Shown here: positions 36,631 through 49,057 of the stretch, one piece after another
Numbering within the stretch: position 1 is the first letter of the stretch
Layout: every line of letters begins with the position of its first letter
NCBI RefSeq assembly: GCF_964275005.1
Contig: NC_092685.1
Location: forward strand, 35,099,018-35,163,017
Length of the DNA stretch: 64,000 bases
Direction of reading: 5' to 3'
Source of the DNA: Diadema setosum
Lineage: Eukaryota > Echinodermata > Echinoidea > Diadematoida > Diadematidae
Made by a program: the position numbers and the translations under genes
The notes under the pieces: model-generated
Told to the model about the DNA's origin: nothing
The model's database searches: none
The model's input: the letters and a program-made list of their open reading frames with translations, nothing else

Positions 36631-37395
36631 ACTTGTGTTTACCCCCACGACTATGGCCATAGCGTCATTCCCCCTCTTTTATTGTTTTTTTTTTCTTCTG
36701 AAAACTAATTCGAATGCTTCTCTACACATATATTTACAGCTGAATTCAGTATTGATATTACAAAGTGTTTAAAGCTAATTTGTTAATGTACCCGTGTGTA
36801 CACTTCAGGGGTTGAATGAGAACCTATATCCAGGTCATCAGAATTTCACTAGCAGCAGCAACGATGGGTTAACGCTGTACATAATTAATATGTGCGAGAT
36901 AAAGTTATTGATACGTAAGATACAGAATGGCGGGGGGGTGGGTCAGGTGAAGTACCAGTATCCAACGCCTACGCTTCCACATTCCACTTGTCACATTATA
37001 TTGAGAACTCGACAATAACTGAAAATTAACAAGTTTTGAACAGAATGCAAATCAAAAGTACAGAGTACCATTCGAAAAGTTAGAGAATACACAAAGTACC
37101 CTCTGAATATACAGGTGGGAAGGTGAATGACGTTTAAGTAATGTAAGTCGAAGAGAGAGGGAGAGAGAGAGGGAAAAAAGACTGGAATCATCATTATTTA
37201 ACTATCTGCGCAGTTTGATAAAACTGGAGAAAAGGAAAGGAAGGAATATTTAAACGCGAAGCAGTTAAGCAAGCATAAGGATCGTACAATGAATCATTAG
37301 ATAAAGATGTACATTATGGATATAAATGAAGCGTGTCGCCTAAAAAAACTTCATGTCATTGCCACGAGTGTCAAAGCAAAACAAAAACAGCAACC

Positions 37396-37435
<40 letters not shown>

Positions 37436-38330
37436 TATTGCGAGTTGCCACAAACTGCAATGAAGCCCGCGACTGAAGCATGTAAATGTCCTGTCTCATT
37501 ACTACATACCATAAATTCAAACTTTGCCAGTAATTATCGAAGACGTGTGAAAGACATCTCACGACTGGGTGACCACGCAGCACTCAGCGAGTGATAAAGC
37601 CGCGCGCAATAAATGCTAGTTTGCTTCTGATCGACTTGCCAATCAACATTCACGCGTTATCTACAGAGCTGAATGCTTAAAGTGAAGTCAAAATGCAAAT
37701 TCTCCATGATGGAAGAGCTTACAAATTTCTTTACATTTACGATGCAGCCGACGTTGTCAGAAACAGTGAAAATTTTCACAGATTATTGGATTTCGACACG
37801 CGTTGATGGAGTGCCTACACAATTACGAACCCAAGAGACTGAATGGTTAGATCGTGTGGTGATTTCCCGTGACGATCATTCCTCATGAATATACTCTCAC
37901 CAAATTGCGCGGTCGATTTCATTTGAATCTTCTTAGCGGTACTATTGTTGATTGATATCATTTAAAAAAATCAGGTATAGGAACGAGTTGTTTTAGGTTT
38001 TTTTTTTTCACGGTACATAATTCTTTTCATCTGATCCAGTAATATAGCAAAGAAAAACCATACATTATAAATTCATTGACTTTATTACAACTTGACCTTT
38101 ATAGTCAGTGCAGTGTTGTGTTTGCCTTTGAAGACTTGAGTTGTCAACTCATAATGCCTTTAATCAGTGAATATTTCAGATCCTTCTTTGGCATGATTTA
38201 AACTCATCCAAAATTCAGTCATTTTCAAAAAGGGTCACCTCAACTCATGGCAAGTTACACAAAGCACGCTCATATGAATCATTAGATAGATAGGTAGGTA
38301 GATGTATACATAGTATATATATATAGTATG
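36631..38330. other. Intergenic DNA with a GA microsatellite
   Basis: A GA run lies at 37398-37433 and a smaller one at 37150-37172. The frames at 37307-37594 and 37673-37888 show no known domain. Confidence 0.4.
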
Positions 38331-39321
38331 TACACTCAGCCAAAAAAAAAAGTAAACACTTTTTCGAGTTTACAATTTTTATAGAAGATTTTGATGAAAA
38401 ATCAATGTATTATATACCATAAAGGTAATCTAATTGGCTATCAACCTAGTAGGTCAATATAAAGCGAAAGTTTACGCATGAGTGAACACATCTGCTTTTG
38501 TCCTCCAAAGCACAAAACTAAAAATCGCAAAAATTGACATATTGTCTTTCATTTGCAAATGCCCTTTAAGATGACAATGATAACAAAAGACCAGTTTAAT
38601 CCAATGAGAGACATGAATGAAATAGCAAAAACTGGTTTTCGTTCTCTTTATCTCTTTATAACCTCAAACAAAATCAAAGTGATAAACTTAAGGGGGAAAT
38701 AAGAACTTTCTGTCAACTCAAACTTCAAATTACACAGGGAGTGAGGGCACAAAGATGATAAAATGAACAGATAGTCTTTATTTCTTTCATTCAATTTAGT
38801 ACTTTAAGAATCTATGCGATAAATTCAAAAACCGAATATAATTTACCATTTTTCTAATGTGAGAAATCAATTCAAATCTTACCATTTTGTTACTATTGCC
38901 TCTTGTCTCATTTCATTTGAATTTGGATTTGACAGAAAATTTTTCATTTTCCTCCATTATATTTAACCTTTATTTGATCTTTTGGGCATCAAAAATATTA
39001 TAAAGATCACAGGTATATTTTTGTAACTGAATTCATGGTTTTCATTGTGTTATAATATTTGACATTTGTTCTTATTGAAAGAGCATTTACGCATGAATGA
39101 CAACTTGTTCATTTTTGCAATTTTTACTTTTGTGCCTTGGAAGAGAAAAACAAAGGTATTCACTCATGCGTAAAGTTTCCCTCTTTATTGACTTACCAAG
39201 TTGATAGCCAATTAAATTACATTTCATATGGTGTATAATACATTAACATTTAGCCAAAAATTCTATAAAAAATACATACTCGAAAAGGCGTTCATTTTCT
39301 TCTTTTTTCTTGCTGAGTGTA
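38331..39321. mobile_element. TA-flanked foldback element (987 bp)
   Basis: The element (38333-39319) begins CACTCAGCCAAAAA and ends TTGCTGAGTG, with TA outside both (38331-38332, 39320-39321). Long arms pair: AATTGGCTATCAACCTAGTA on the left against an inverted copy at about 39187-39215, and CATGAGTGAACAC (about 38478) against its inverse near 39158-39170. No coding capacity. The TA target and CACT ends suggest a Tc1/mariner-type helper. It is the uninterrupted sister of the 28.8-kb copy. Confidence 0.8.
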
Positions 39322-39813
39322 TATATTTTTTTCCAAAAATGTTTCTGTGTGGATGTTATCTTTATCATTATCATAATAAGCATCATTTTCATTCCGCAAC
39401 GTATGATAATTAATGTACAACACAACAACAATGTATTGTATTGATCCCCAATTGAAATATGCCAGCAAAGGCTGCCATGAAAGGAAACGTTGAATAACTC
39501 TGACCAGCAGGTTTTCATTCGCAACAAAAAGGATCATTCTTTTGAGTACATTTTGTACTAATTACAATACAAAAACAGAAGAAAAGTATAGAAATAGAAA
39601 GAAATGCAAACGGAGATCGAGAAAGAATGCTTAAACTGAGGTAATCATATCAAACAATGGTGCTAATTAACGTATCAGGTATTATTAGTGTCCTGCACGT
39701 ACTGTCATAAAATAGATAAAATACAATCGAATTATGATGATCATAACCCATGCCATGCCCAAAACACCATCTCAGTTAATTTAATCTCAGTTAAATTCAT
39801 TCACTTATTATTG

Positions 39814-39858
<45 letters not shown>

Positions 39859-42800
39859 TGTCTGTCTGTCTGTCTGTCCGTGTGTGCGTGTGTCGGACGC
39901 AGTGTGTACATTCTTGATACAACGCATACTGTTGGTATGTTTCCCTGAATTTGAGAGTGAGGGATGCACAATAAGCATGTTTCCATGGCGACTTCATCTG
40001 GTGAACACGTGAACGTGCTTATACTTGGATGACTCGGAGTTTCAAGGCTAAAGAGGTGAATATTACTATATTGATGCTCGTCACCGAGCCACTGAGCGAA
40101 TGCGTTCGCATTTTTATTTTCTATGCCACCAGATTCTGTCTCCCTAGTTGATCCCCTTCTACATCATATTCGTGGCGGTAAGAGACACGCATGCAATGCA
40201 CCAGGTTATAAATTGCCACGAAGTGTACAATAAATATGATACTAGTACATTTCAGACTCGCTTTTCACCAGGTCAACATAACAGATGATGTACAATCGTT
40301 CCTCAAACACTTCTGTATAACTTGAAACAGTAGGACCTACTTATTGCTAGTAGTCTATATGCATCATACCTTCAGACAGGAAAGATTTTTTTTTTTTTTT
40401 TTTGTCAAATGCCACGCTTCTCGTGTTTACACACACTGTCTCTACATATTGTATGTATGTATGTATGTATGTATGTATGTATGTATTTACAAAAAAAAAT
40501 ATTAATCAATATTATTCCCACTTGTAATTCCGAGAATTATGCAAGCGTTGCAACTGTTCGAGGGTGCTTTGTTATCTGCAGTCACAGTGTTCCCTATAGA
40601 ACCTTACCTGCGAGACACGGGGAAAGACCAACCTGGGCGTAAAGCATTCGATTGTTTCACCTCTCAATTTAGTGCATAGACTAATGATGAACTATATGTT
40701 ACATTAGCGGTCTTATTTTCGTCGCAGCACTCCAGGAATCGCTTTGACTGGAGAAATTTCCGTTAAGATTATTTCTCAATTATCAAGCCACCTTTGAAAT
40801 GATGAAGTTTCAGCATAAACTGTGTTTGGCTATTCATTTTTGTCAGGGAATAATACATAAAATCCCATCGCCGGTGGTTATTTCGTACAATAAATTGTTT
40901 TGGAAGGCTTTTATTTTCCTTTAAAACATGCAATGACTGGGTACACAAAACTAACAACAACAAGATACAAAACAAACATAGTTAGCGTATGAGAATTTCA
41001 GCACATTTACATCCATATGATGGTCATAATACTGGAAAACTATGGATAGTCTATAATGGTCCTAAAAAGACGAGTATATTTCTGTCCTGATCACAATAGT
41101 GTACTTCTGCGCATGTATAGAAAGCGTCCCCTTTCCATCTACATATTTTGCACATCTGTCGTTCATGCGAATCCAATTAAGAAATTACCCTATAATACAC
41201 ATCCCACAGTGGTGCTGCACTTTTAGCAACAGATTATCATAAGGAGTATCTGGTCATGCTAAACAGAGATTGAAGCATCGCAACTGAAGTAAAAGAGAAA
41301 CTATAAGATTATGATACATGATAAATATTTTTGTCAGTAACACAGCTACACCGAATTAAATGCTTGTTAACTAATGATTTTACCGTTTTAACTATGCGTT
41401 ATGTTTTGTTTAGTTGTGTTTTGTCTTGTTCTTGAAAAAAAAAACAACCGTTGTGGCTATTTACTCTTATGTGGATAGGGTCACAATGAAGATTATTTTG
41501 ATATACAACGCTTGACATGTAATATCACCGCTTCACTGACGATGATATTCTCTGACATTGAGTAGTAACTCAAATAAATAGACGCATACGAGTAAATGCA
41601 GTGCCGCGCCCATGTGGCTTTCGGTCGTATAGACCACTGGCTTGATGTTGAGCACCATCCCGGTGCAGGTACTTTGTTATTTGTTACTTAAATAAGAAAT
41701 TTTATCAATGTAAGGATTCGCATTTATCATGTTGTAAAATGGTGAAGCAGATCCTAATCAAACAAATAGTTGAGAGCGTAGACATGTGACCATGCATTTA
41801 TTTTGCCGAACACATAACTTTGCTTATGACGGGTCATAAGTAAAGTATAATGACCCGTCATTAGCACTTTCACGTCGCGATGGTGACAGAGCGAGATTTC
41901 ATTGTTTATTTACTCGAGAAACTGGCTGCCGTGGAATTAAAACGCCTACATTTGAAATCCTTTCGACAACAGGGATCTGATTCATCATTTTAAAAAAATG
42001 ATAAAAATGCACATCATTTTGCTCGGCTTTAGTATAATTACTCTCACTCGATACCTTCGAAACGGTCTACAGGAAATCGGCTATCGCCTTGGGCGTATTA
42101 CACTGTTCCAACCATGCAAAATTGCCTTGTGCACCAATGCCCTCACTGATGAGTTGTATATTATTCAGTGACTGATAGTTCAACAATTTCTGCATACGAC
42201 GTAATCATACGTTACTTTTAATAACCTATATTCAAAAGAGCAATTTCGACACTAGCTGACTGCATGGGTAGAATCTGGATACCTCTGTGACGTTGATGTT
42301 GGCGAGCGTTTGCCCCTATATCCAAAGGATTTTTAACATCACGTGTTTGACATTCAACAGTGTCGGTTGAACAACGCATAGACTTTATGCACATGACGGA
42401 TCACAAAGTCATATGAAGTCATAACATGAAGGCATGCACTGGAAAGGCAAAACAGTCGAACAGTGGGTCTATGTCTCATTCTGAGAGCGAAATGCCATCT
42501 GTAAACGATGGTAATATAGATTGAGTTAGAGATTGATAGATTGTCTGAGTCAACCACACACGGGGAACATGGCGCAGTTTGGGAAACAACGAAGGAGAAA
42601 GGAGGAAGAAAGCCGTGAAGGCAGAGAGTGGGGAGAGAGAAGAGGCATGGGAGAGAGGAGGGAAAGAGAGAGGAAAGAGAGAGAGAGAGTGAGAGGGAGA
42701 GCCGGTAAATGTAGTGATGATATAAAACAAAAATGTTCTGTGAAATACACGGATTTCATGCATAAAGCTTGGAGATAAGTACCACACCCAAAGAATATTT
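39322..42800. other. Intergenic DNA with microsatellites
   Basis: A GT run passes into TCTG units (39817-39880), and TGTA units lie at 40450-40487. T- and A-runs occur near 40387-40403 and 41435. No coding domain or transposon end is recognised apart from the hairpin at 41.8 kb. Confidence 0.45.
41823..41865. repeat. Short near-palindrome
   Basis: GCTTATGACGGGTCATAAG faces TAATGACCCGTCATTAGC, a strong stem around GACGGGTCAT/ATGACCCGTC. It could be a solo hairpin, a binding-site palindrome or a worn transposon end. No neighbour helps to decide. Confidence 0.55.
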
Positions 42801-42844
42801 GGAATCTTGCATAAAATGAGTGCTATCGTGCATTATGTGTTAGT

Positions 42845-43190
42845 GTGCTACATTTTGTGGTACAAGTACCATGAAAGTACCATGCAGACATGGTACCAAT
42901 ACCACATTAATACCATGCAAATAGAAGAAGCTCCTACTATTACGGAGTACCATGGAAGTACTCTACGTTGGAGGTACTTTTCACTCAGTACCTCATCGGA
43001 CGCATGGTATTTATGTGGTACTTTCATGGTAGTATCACATCATGCATGGTACATTTACAGTAGCTTGTACCATGTTAATGGATGTTAAAAATATTATATG
43101 GTACTGCCCCGTGATAATTTATGTGACGCTTCCATGGTAGTAATATGGGAGTACAATGGTACAAATACGTATACCATAATTATCTTGTGA
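42845..43190. repeat. Island of GGTACCATG-type words on both strands
   Basis: Words of the GTACCATG/CATGGTAC type occur more than ten times, at for example 42868, 42878, 42893, 42911, 42948, 43003, 43027, 43047, 43067 and 43132. They are often palindromic and spaced 10-40 nt apart. The outer edges (TGGTACAAGTACC, and inverted GGTACAAATACGTATACCA) suggest inverted ends about 330 bp apart. This is the same design as the other word-array elements, with the arrays nearly meeting. Confidence 0.6.
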
Positions 43191-44088
43191 TACTTGTTTT
43201 GTTTTGTTTTGTTTTAAAGGAAGAGCTGGCGTGGAAGAGGGCAGTGCACGGGTGGAGTTGGAGAGAGGAGGGGAAGAGGCGGAGGGAGAGCAAAAAGAAA
43301 GGATACTACTGAGGCCTGAGTTGACGCGGTCAAATTCGAAAAAAACCCCGAATATTTCGAATGTTGTGTGTACGGATTTTGTGTGAGTGTGTGTTGTTCG
43401 GAGGGAGGTGGTGTGGTAACCCATAGCAATACCATTGCCCTCCCCTCCCCCCCCCCCCAAAAAAAGAGCAATTATAATAACATGTGGATGATATAAAGTC
43501 ACCTAACGCATCTCGTCTGCTAAGGAAAATGCATGGTCGCATGTGGCCTCTGCTGCTGCGTACGGAGACAATTTCATGAGGGTTTCAACACACTTCTGGC
43601 TGTCTTTAGCCAGTTTAATGTGTGTATACACGCCCGAGGAGAGCTACATAGCAGTGCCTGCTGAACGTTAAGTGACACCGTTATTTTCTTCCAGAATCGC
43701 ATCGTCAATGCATACATTCCCCGCTCTGTATCGATCATTTTAAATTGACCCAGTTCAACACACATTTTCTTCCCCTTGAAACCGTCGGCTTAGGGAAGAC
43801 GCCCGCTGACAAGCTGATGCTATTTGCCCAAGACGAACAGAAGGGAAGAGAATTCGAAAATCACGAGGTCCTCAGATCGAGTTTTGAATTCGATGGCACT
43901 GCACGGGGTTGTTGCCCGAATTGAATTTCAAGTGATAACACAGGAGATGGATTGCAAAATATGAAATGACGGAAATATTTTGCACTTAATCTGCCCAAAT
44001 CATCTCGACGTTCCCGTGTGGTAGTGATTTCGGAGAAATGTGAGAGTAGAGGAATGACAGCTATTGACAGTTTGATGAAGTCAGGCAG
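43191..44088. other. Intergenic DNA, nothing identified
   Basis: GTTTT repeats (43195-43217), a C-run near 43448 and unrecognised frames on both strands. No gene is called. Confidence 0.4.
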
Positions 44089-44702
44089 AAAAAAAGAAGA
44101 AGAAGAAGAGACAGTAACGAGTTTTCCTTGATCATCATGAATCACGTGTGCTTTATTTGGTGTCTTGAATAATCAGAAAATATTCCTGGCGGGTTAATTC
44201 TTGTAAGGAAAACAATATTCTTCCCCCTATGTTAAATTTAAAGTTAATCGTCCTTTCTCAATCAATCAAATTTTATTTCACATTCGAGTTCAGCAAATTC
44301 TAATCAATTGTGATAAACGTTATCAATAATGGGCAAAAAAATTGACAGCCGTATGTTCTCATTACTCCACCTGAGAGCAGATGGCACGATACCGGGTAAT
44401 GGAGTTCAATGGGAGTTCAGATATTCAAATATAGACAGACATATTTTAAACCGTACTTTTGCAGGTGTCCTACAGGAAGGACGAATACTTTCTTAATGAT
44501 ATACGTACATAATTATAACAGTGTATTTTGTCAGTCGTCCGTGAGAATGATCCAAACTTTCGAATATTAACATATAGGATATGGGTGTTGGCACTGATAT
44601 CGTTGTCAATAGTAATAGTAATAATGATAATCATAGCTATCTCCTATGATAACAATGGTAATCATGATGAACATAGTAAACGGTTTTTATACCACAAAAT
44701 TG
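44089..44702 (+). repeat. Local direct duplication, unit 1
   Basis: About 600 bp, from the AAAAAAAGAAGAAGAAGAAG start to TTTATACCACAAAATTG, recur at 47439-48035 in the same orientation with few substitutions. This unit has two short extra segments compared with unit 2 (near 44272 and 44410). It includes a minus-strand A-rich LINE-like tail (AATCAATCAAATTTTATTTC, 44262-44281). No protein is encoded. Confidence 0.85.
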
Positions 44703-44730
44703 ACTTTCGTCCTTATTCACATTAAAGTAA

Positions 44731-45476
44731 AAGTTGGTCACAAATGCCTTTTCGAACTACTACGAAAGTCGTAAGAACGATGTTTAAACTGTTTCGTAAG
44801 ATCTTAAGAAGGCAGTACGAAACCAGCGTTTCTTAATCCTTTCGTAACTAGTTGATGGTCTTGTCCAAGATTTTTTCCCATATTGAAACGAAACCCCATT
44901 TTCGTTAGGCAGCCGAGATGCGAACGTCGTAGGAACAGCGTAAGAAACACGCAAGGTTTTTATAGATTTTGTAGGGTGGCGAGAAAAAAGAAGAGAAAGA
45001 GATGAGGAAGATGGAGAGAGAATTGGAGAGCTGCAGCTACAGTTGTAGTCTCCTTAGCACTAGTTTCATATTGACACTATCAACTTTTAAACAGTCATAG
45101 AATTTTCGACATGCAGTACACGGCAGCGCTTTTTTTTTTTTTGCAACCTGACAAACAAAAATTCGTGAGATCTTGTTACGAATGAGTTGAGAATGCCGTT
45201 AACTGCACGTACGACTACCTTGCGACAACAAAATCGTAAGATGCCCGTAAGTATTACATAATAAGGGTCGTAAGTATGACATGATAAAAACTCAAGGCAT
45301 TCTTGCAACAACAACAAAAAACAAAAAAACAAAAAACAAACCCGTATGAACTATAAAGTCCATTGTATAACCGAAAATCACGTCGTTTCTCAAGAAGGTT
45401 ATAAGTTGTTCTTCCGAATGAAACGGCTTCTGTACGAACTTCGTAAGAAGGCCGGAAGTGACAATGACCCACCTAA
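44731..45476. mobile_element. Probable DNA element with arrays of TCGTAAG words
   Basis: Words of the types TCGTAAGAA, TACGAA and CGTAAG crowd 44755-44960 and 45170-45480. The ends are imperfectly inverted: AAGTTGGTCACAAATG on the left, AGGTGGGTCATTGTCAC on the minus strand at the right. The design matches the other word-array elements, and the GGTCAC in the end resembles the 12.4-kb element. The middle is GA-rich and non-coding. Confidence 0.5.
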
Positions 45477-46208
45477 GAATCTCTACGAACTCTTTAATTG
45501 AGATTCATACGAATGCATCGAATAATATCGAGATTCAATGTCGATCGGTTAACTGATCGCGGGCACGCATTCCATGTCACTATCGTTCAAGACGTATTTG
45601 GAAAAAATGGGAAAAAATATATCGATAGCGCGATCGTTCAATTGAAAAAAAAAATCGGGTGATCAACTAATCTATTTCAAGTCGTTTTTGCTTTTGTATA
45701 CTCTTTAAAATGTACATTTAAACCCCAAGAAATTAAAATCGGAGTGACATATTCTACAAATGATATATACACAATACTCAGGGTATTTGTACACTTTCAA
45801 GAAGTAAAGGAAAAAAATATTAAAGCCTAACTACGAGAGAAGCAGAGACAAGGTCATATGGAAAGTGTCAATAATTTGCTGTACAGCGTAAAATCTAATC
45901 CATTAAGAAATTAATTCACTGCGCTGATGACGGTAGTAAGAAAAAGTCACACAATACGAGATGAGCCATATACAATAACACCAACATTGGACATAGGCCT
46001 TTGTATTATATATATATATATACATATACATATGCATGCAATGTATCACATTTAACTTGTATGTTTTATACTACGAGTACGGTTGAATGTGTGTGTGAAC
46101 CTGTGTCATTAACCCAGTGTTAATTGTGTCTCCGAGCAGTGCAGTGCAAACCCCTATAGCAACTATAAGCGTTTTGGCTACTCAACAAGTAGCTTTATCT
46201 AGAACCAG
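45477..46208. other. Intergenic DNA, nothing identified
   Basis: AT-rich with a short TA run near 46006-46030. No gene or repeat end is recognised. Confidence 0.4.
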
Positions 46209-46209
46209 G

Positions 46210-46552
46210 AGGGCCGTATAGTTTTGTTTCATAACTAAGTTCAGGTTTCTAACATTTTTGGCGAGATAATGAGAAACCTATTTTGAAATATGAAAGAGCA
46301 TGTAATTTTAAGAGGAGTTCAACATTTATTTGGTGAAAACTGGTTTTGAAATGGCTGAGATATCCAAAACATAGTGATCCTAACAAAGAAAAAAGGACCC
46401 ACCTTTTATTATGATCGCTTTATTTTACTATATTTGGATGTCTCAGCCATTCCAAAACCGATTTCCCTCAAATAAAATTTGAATTCCTCTTAGAGTGGTA
46501 TGCTCTATACTATTTCATTTTCATCTCTACTAATACTATACCATCCCTTTAA
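46210..46552. mobile_element. Foldback MITE family B, copy 2
   Basis: It shares long blocks in order with 15022-15403: GTTTCTAACATTTTT, GAGATAATGAGAAAC, ATATGAAAGAGCATGTAAT, TTTTGAAATGGCTGAGATAT, GGACCCACCTTTTATTA, and the end TACCATCCCT. The right TTAA (46549-46552) is intact. The left terminus reads AGGGCCGTATAG and lacks TTAA, so that end has decayed. Confidence 0.85.
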
Positions 46553-46565
46553 GAGAGGAACACCC

Positions 46566-46570
46566 ATATA

Positions 46571-46620
<50 letters not shown>

Positions 46621-46634
46621 CATACATACATATA
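46566..46634. repeat. TA microsatellite with CATA units
   Basis: A TA run (46576-46614) passes into CATA units. It lies just outside the MITE B copy. Confidence 0.95.
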
Positions 46635-47438
46635 TGGTACCGTGGATAAAAATATGCATTTTGTACACATAATCATATAGGTAAGAATGTTGCAAAATAG
46701 GGGCTGTGCCTCTCTTTGTGTCACGATCCGTGATATGCCATCTTGTTGTTGTTGTCGGATCCATCGCTTTTCGTAACAACTTATTTTGATATCTAATTAT
46801 TAAAACTACATCGGTCTTACAATCGCCTACTCGATGGACAGCTCAACACATTTATTTTCATATTTCACTTCATATTTATGTAATACATATTAAAAAATGA
46901 CTAACAAACAAGATACAAATATAATATACCGTACAGTGGATCATGACTAGAAAGTGTGTCAGTGTAAGAGATATCTACATAAGATGTGAAATATGGAGGA
47001 ACTGCAAAAGCAAAGCTGTAGCTGGAATTCCAGGAAACAATACCATGTGCAATGGAGATAGGACACAAAGTACTGATGACATAACTGTAAGAAAACGAAA
47101 ATAAAAAGGAACAAAGGAAAGGGGAAGTGAAAGAGAGAGAGAGAGAAAGAAAGAAAGAAAACGAAGAAAAGGAAGAGCATAAGGATTCAGTGATGAGAAA
47201 GCTGACTGAGTACACAAGTATACGAGCATAAAGATTATCTACCATCATTTCATAACGAATTCAAAGTATGAGAACTAATGTAATTATTATATGACAGCAT
47301 AATAATAAACGCTGAAATCAGAGGTAAAGGTACACTTAATGGTCAGCCATGTATCAAGAGAGGATAAAGTAATTACAGGTTTCTAGTCGGGCAACTTATA
47401 ATCATTGCATCGTAGCATTGATTTGAGTTTTTGTTCGA
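46635..47438. other. Intergenic DNA with GA-rich patch
   Basis: A GA/GAAA-rich stretch at 47128-47178 generates Phe/Leu/Ser-rich minus-strand frames that are not credible genes. Confidence 0.4.
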
Positions 47439-48035
47439 AAAAAAGAAGAAGAAGAAGAAACAGTAACGAGTTTTCCTTGATCATCATAAATCACGTGTGC
47501 TTTATTTGGTGTCTTGAATAATCAGAAAATATTCATGGCGGGTTAATTCTTGTAAGGAGAAAAATATTCTTCGCCCTATGTTAAATTTAAAGTTAATCGT
47601 CCTTTCTCAATCAATCAAAATTCACATTCGAGTTCAGCAAATTCTAATCAATTGTGATAAACGTTATCAATAATGGGCAAAAAAATTGACAGCCGTATGT
47701 TCTCATTATTCCATCTGAGAGCAGATGGCACGATACCGGGTAATGGAGTTTAGATATTCAAATATAGACAGACATATTTTAAACCGTACTTTTGCAGGTG
47801 TCCTACAGGAAGGACGAATACTTTCTTAATGTAATACGTACATAATTATAACAGTGCATTTTTTTCAGTCGTCCGTGAGAATGATCTAAACTTGTCGAAT
47901 GTTACTTATGGATATCAGTGTTGGCACTGATATCGTTGTCAATAGTAATAGTAATAATGATAATCATAGCTATCTCCTATGATAACAATGGTAATCATGA
48001 TGAACATAACTAACGGTTTTTATACCACAAAATTG
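47439..48035 (+). repeat. Local direct duplication, unit 2
   Basis: A near-identical, same-strand copy of 44089-44702, lacking two short segments of unit 1. Its right edge abuts the minus-strand LINE relic at 48.06 kb. The two units lie 3.35 kb apart, with the 44.7-kb word-array element and MITE B between them. Confidence 0.85.
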
Positions 48036-48059
48036 TTTGTGAGACATCCAAACAAAGTA

Positions 48060-48960
48060 AAACAATGATTAGAGAAGAACATTGGTTTAAATCTGTGGGA
48101 AGATCATTCCAGAGTTTGGATCAGGTGAAAACAATTATTTTCTGTGGGGTAAGCATGGACTACATAGTTTTTCTGAAGCATATGCGTAAATGCGTCAGGC
48201 GGGTTGCTGGCAGATAGGCTACATAATTGTGCGCAAGTTATATAAAAACATATCAGCAACTTTAAGCAATATGCTTTCAAAGAAGAAATCATTAGTGTGA
48301 GAATAAAATCCAGCTAGGTTGACTGAACGAATAACCCATTTTTTTTTTAAAGATTTTCTCAATGTGTGATTTTTCACAATACCCCTGGCTATAGTATACC
48401 GTAATTCAGATACGGTAAAATAAGCATGGAATACCATTTTTTTTTAACGAATATACTTGGGAAAATGTTTAAGTTTGTTTGAAATTCCAGTATTTCTTGT
48501 GAACATGTTACACAAGTAATCTATGTGATATTTCCACGATAAATCATGGTCAATACAAAGACCTAAAAAAATTGGAAGATTAAATTTTAACTTAACAATA
48601 ATTATTCACCTTTATATCACCCGGCAAATGAGTGAAAGAATTAATTAATAGTATATGATTAGTTTTGCTTACATTGAAAAATAACTTGTTTGCTTGAATC
48701 CACTTTTGAACTGACTTTGAGTATCTGTTCCGTATATTATAAAAGGACTGTTGGGTTTCGATGTGAAAAGAATATGTAGGAATCATCGGCAAACAGAAGG
48801 AAGGATAAAACAAAGGATTAACTTTTGAAATCATTTGTATAAAGAATAACAAAAGAGATAATTGAGGGCCCCCGCAAGATATATGTTTCAAGCTAGAACT
48901 AAAGACGTTAATATCAACAAACTGTTTCCTGTCGGTTAGATAGCTCCTGAACCGATGCAC
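48060..48960 (-). pseudogene. Degenerate LINE reverse transcriptase, minus strand
   Basis: Read from 48960 downwards: FRSYLTDRKQFVDIN, then SCGGPQLSLLLFFIQMI (motif B worn), WIQANKLFFNVSKTNHIL, FLGLCIDHDLSWKYHID, YFTVSELRYTIARGIVKN, VADMFLYN, and HAYPTENNCFHL near 48130. These follow the block order of the LINE at 49-52 kb, with stops and frame changes. The A/S-FADD motif is not intact, and the endonuclease part is missing. It lies head to head with the plus-strand LINE that follows. Confidence 0.8.
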
Positions 48961-48970
48961 CGATGCACCT

Positions 48971-48997
48971 CATCGTATACACCCCGTGTATACGATG
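48971..48997. repeat. Perfect 12-bp hairpin
   Basis: CATCGTATACAC, loop CCC, GTGTATACGATG. It lies exactly between two divergently arranged LINEs, next to a duplicated GATGCACC word (48953-48968). Confidence 0.85.
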
Positions 48998-49057
48998 TGC
49001 ACTACACTTCCCGTTGCACCATGATATGCTGCGATCACGTAATGTTACTCATTGTAA

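Noticed and set aside
46901..47248. Phe/Ser/Leu-rich minus-strand frames resembling membrane segments
   Set aside because: They arise from a GA/GAAA-rich stretch; no domain, no repeat of the frame and no start support.
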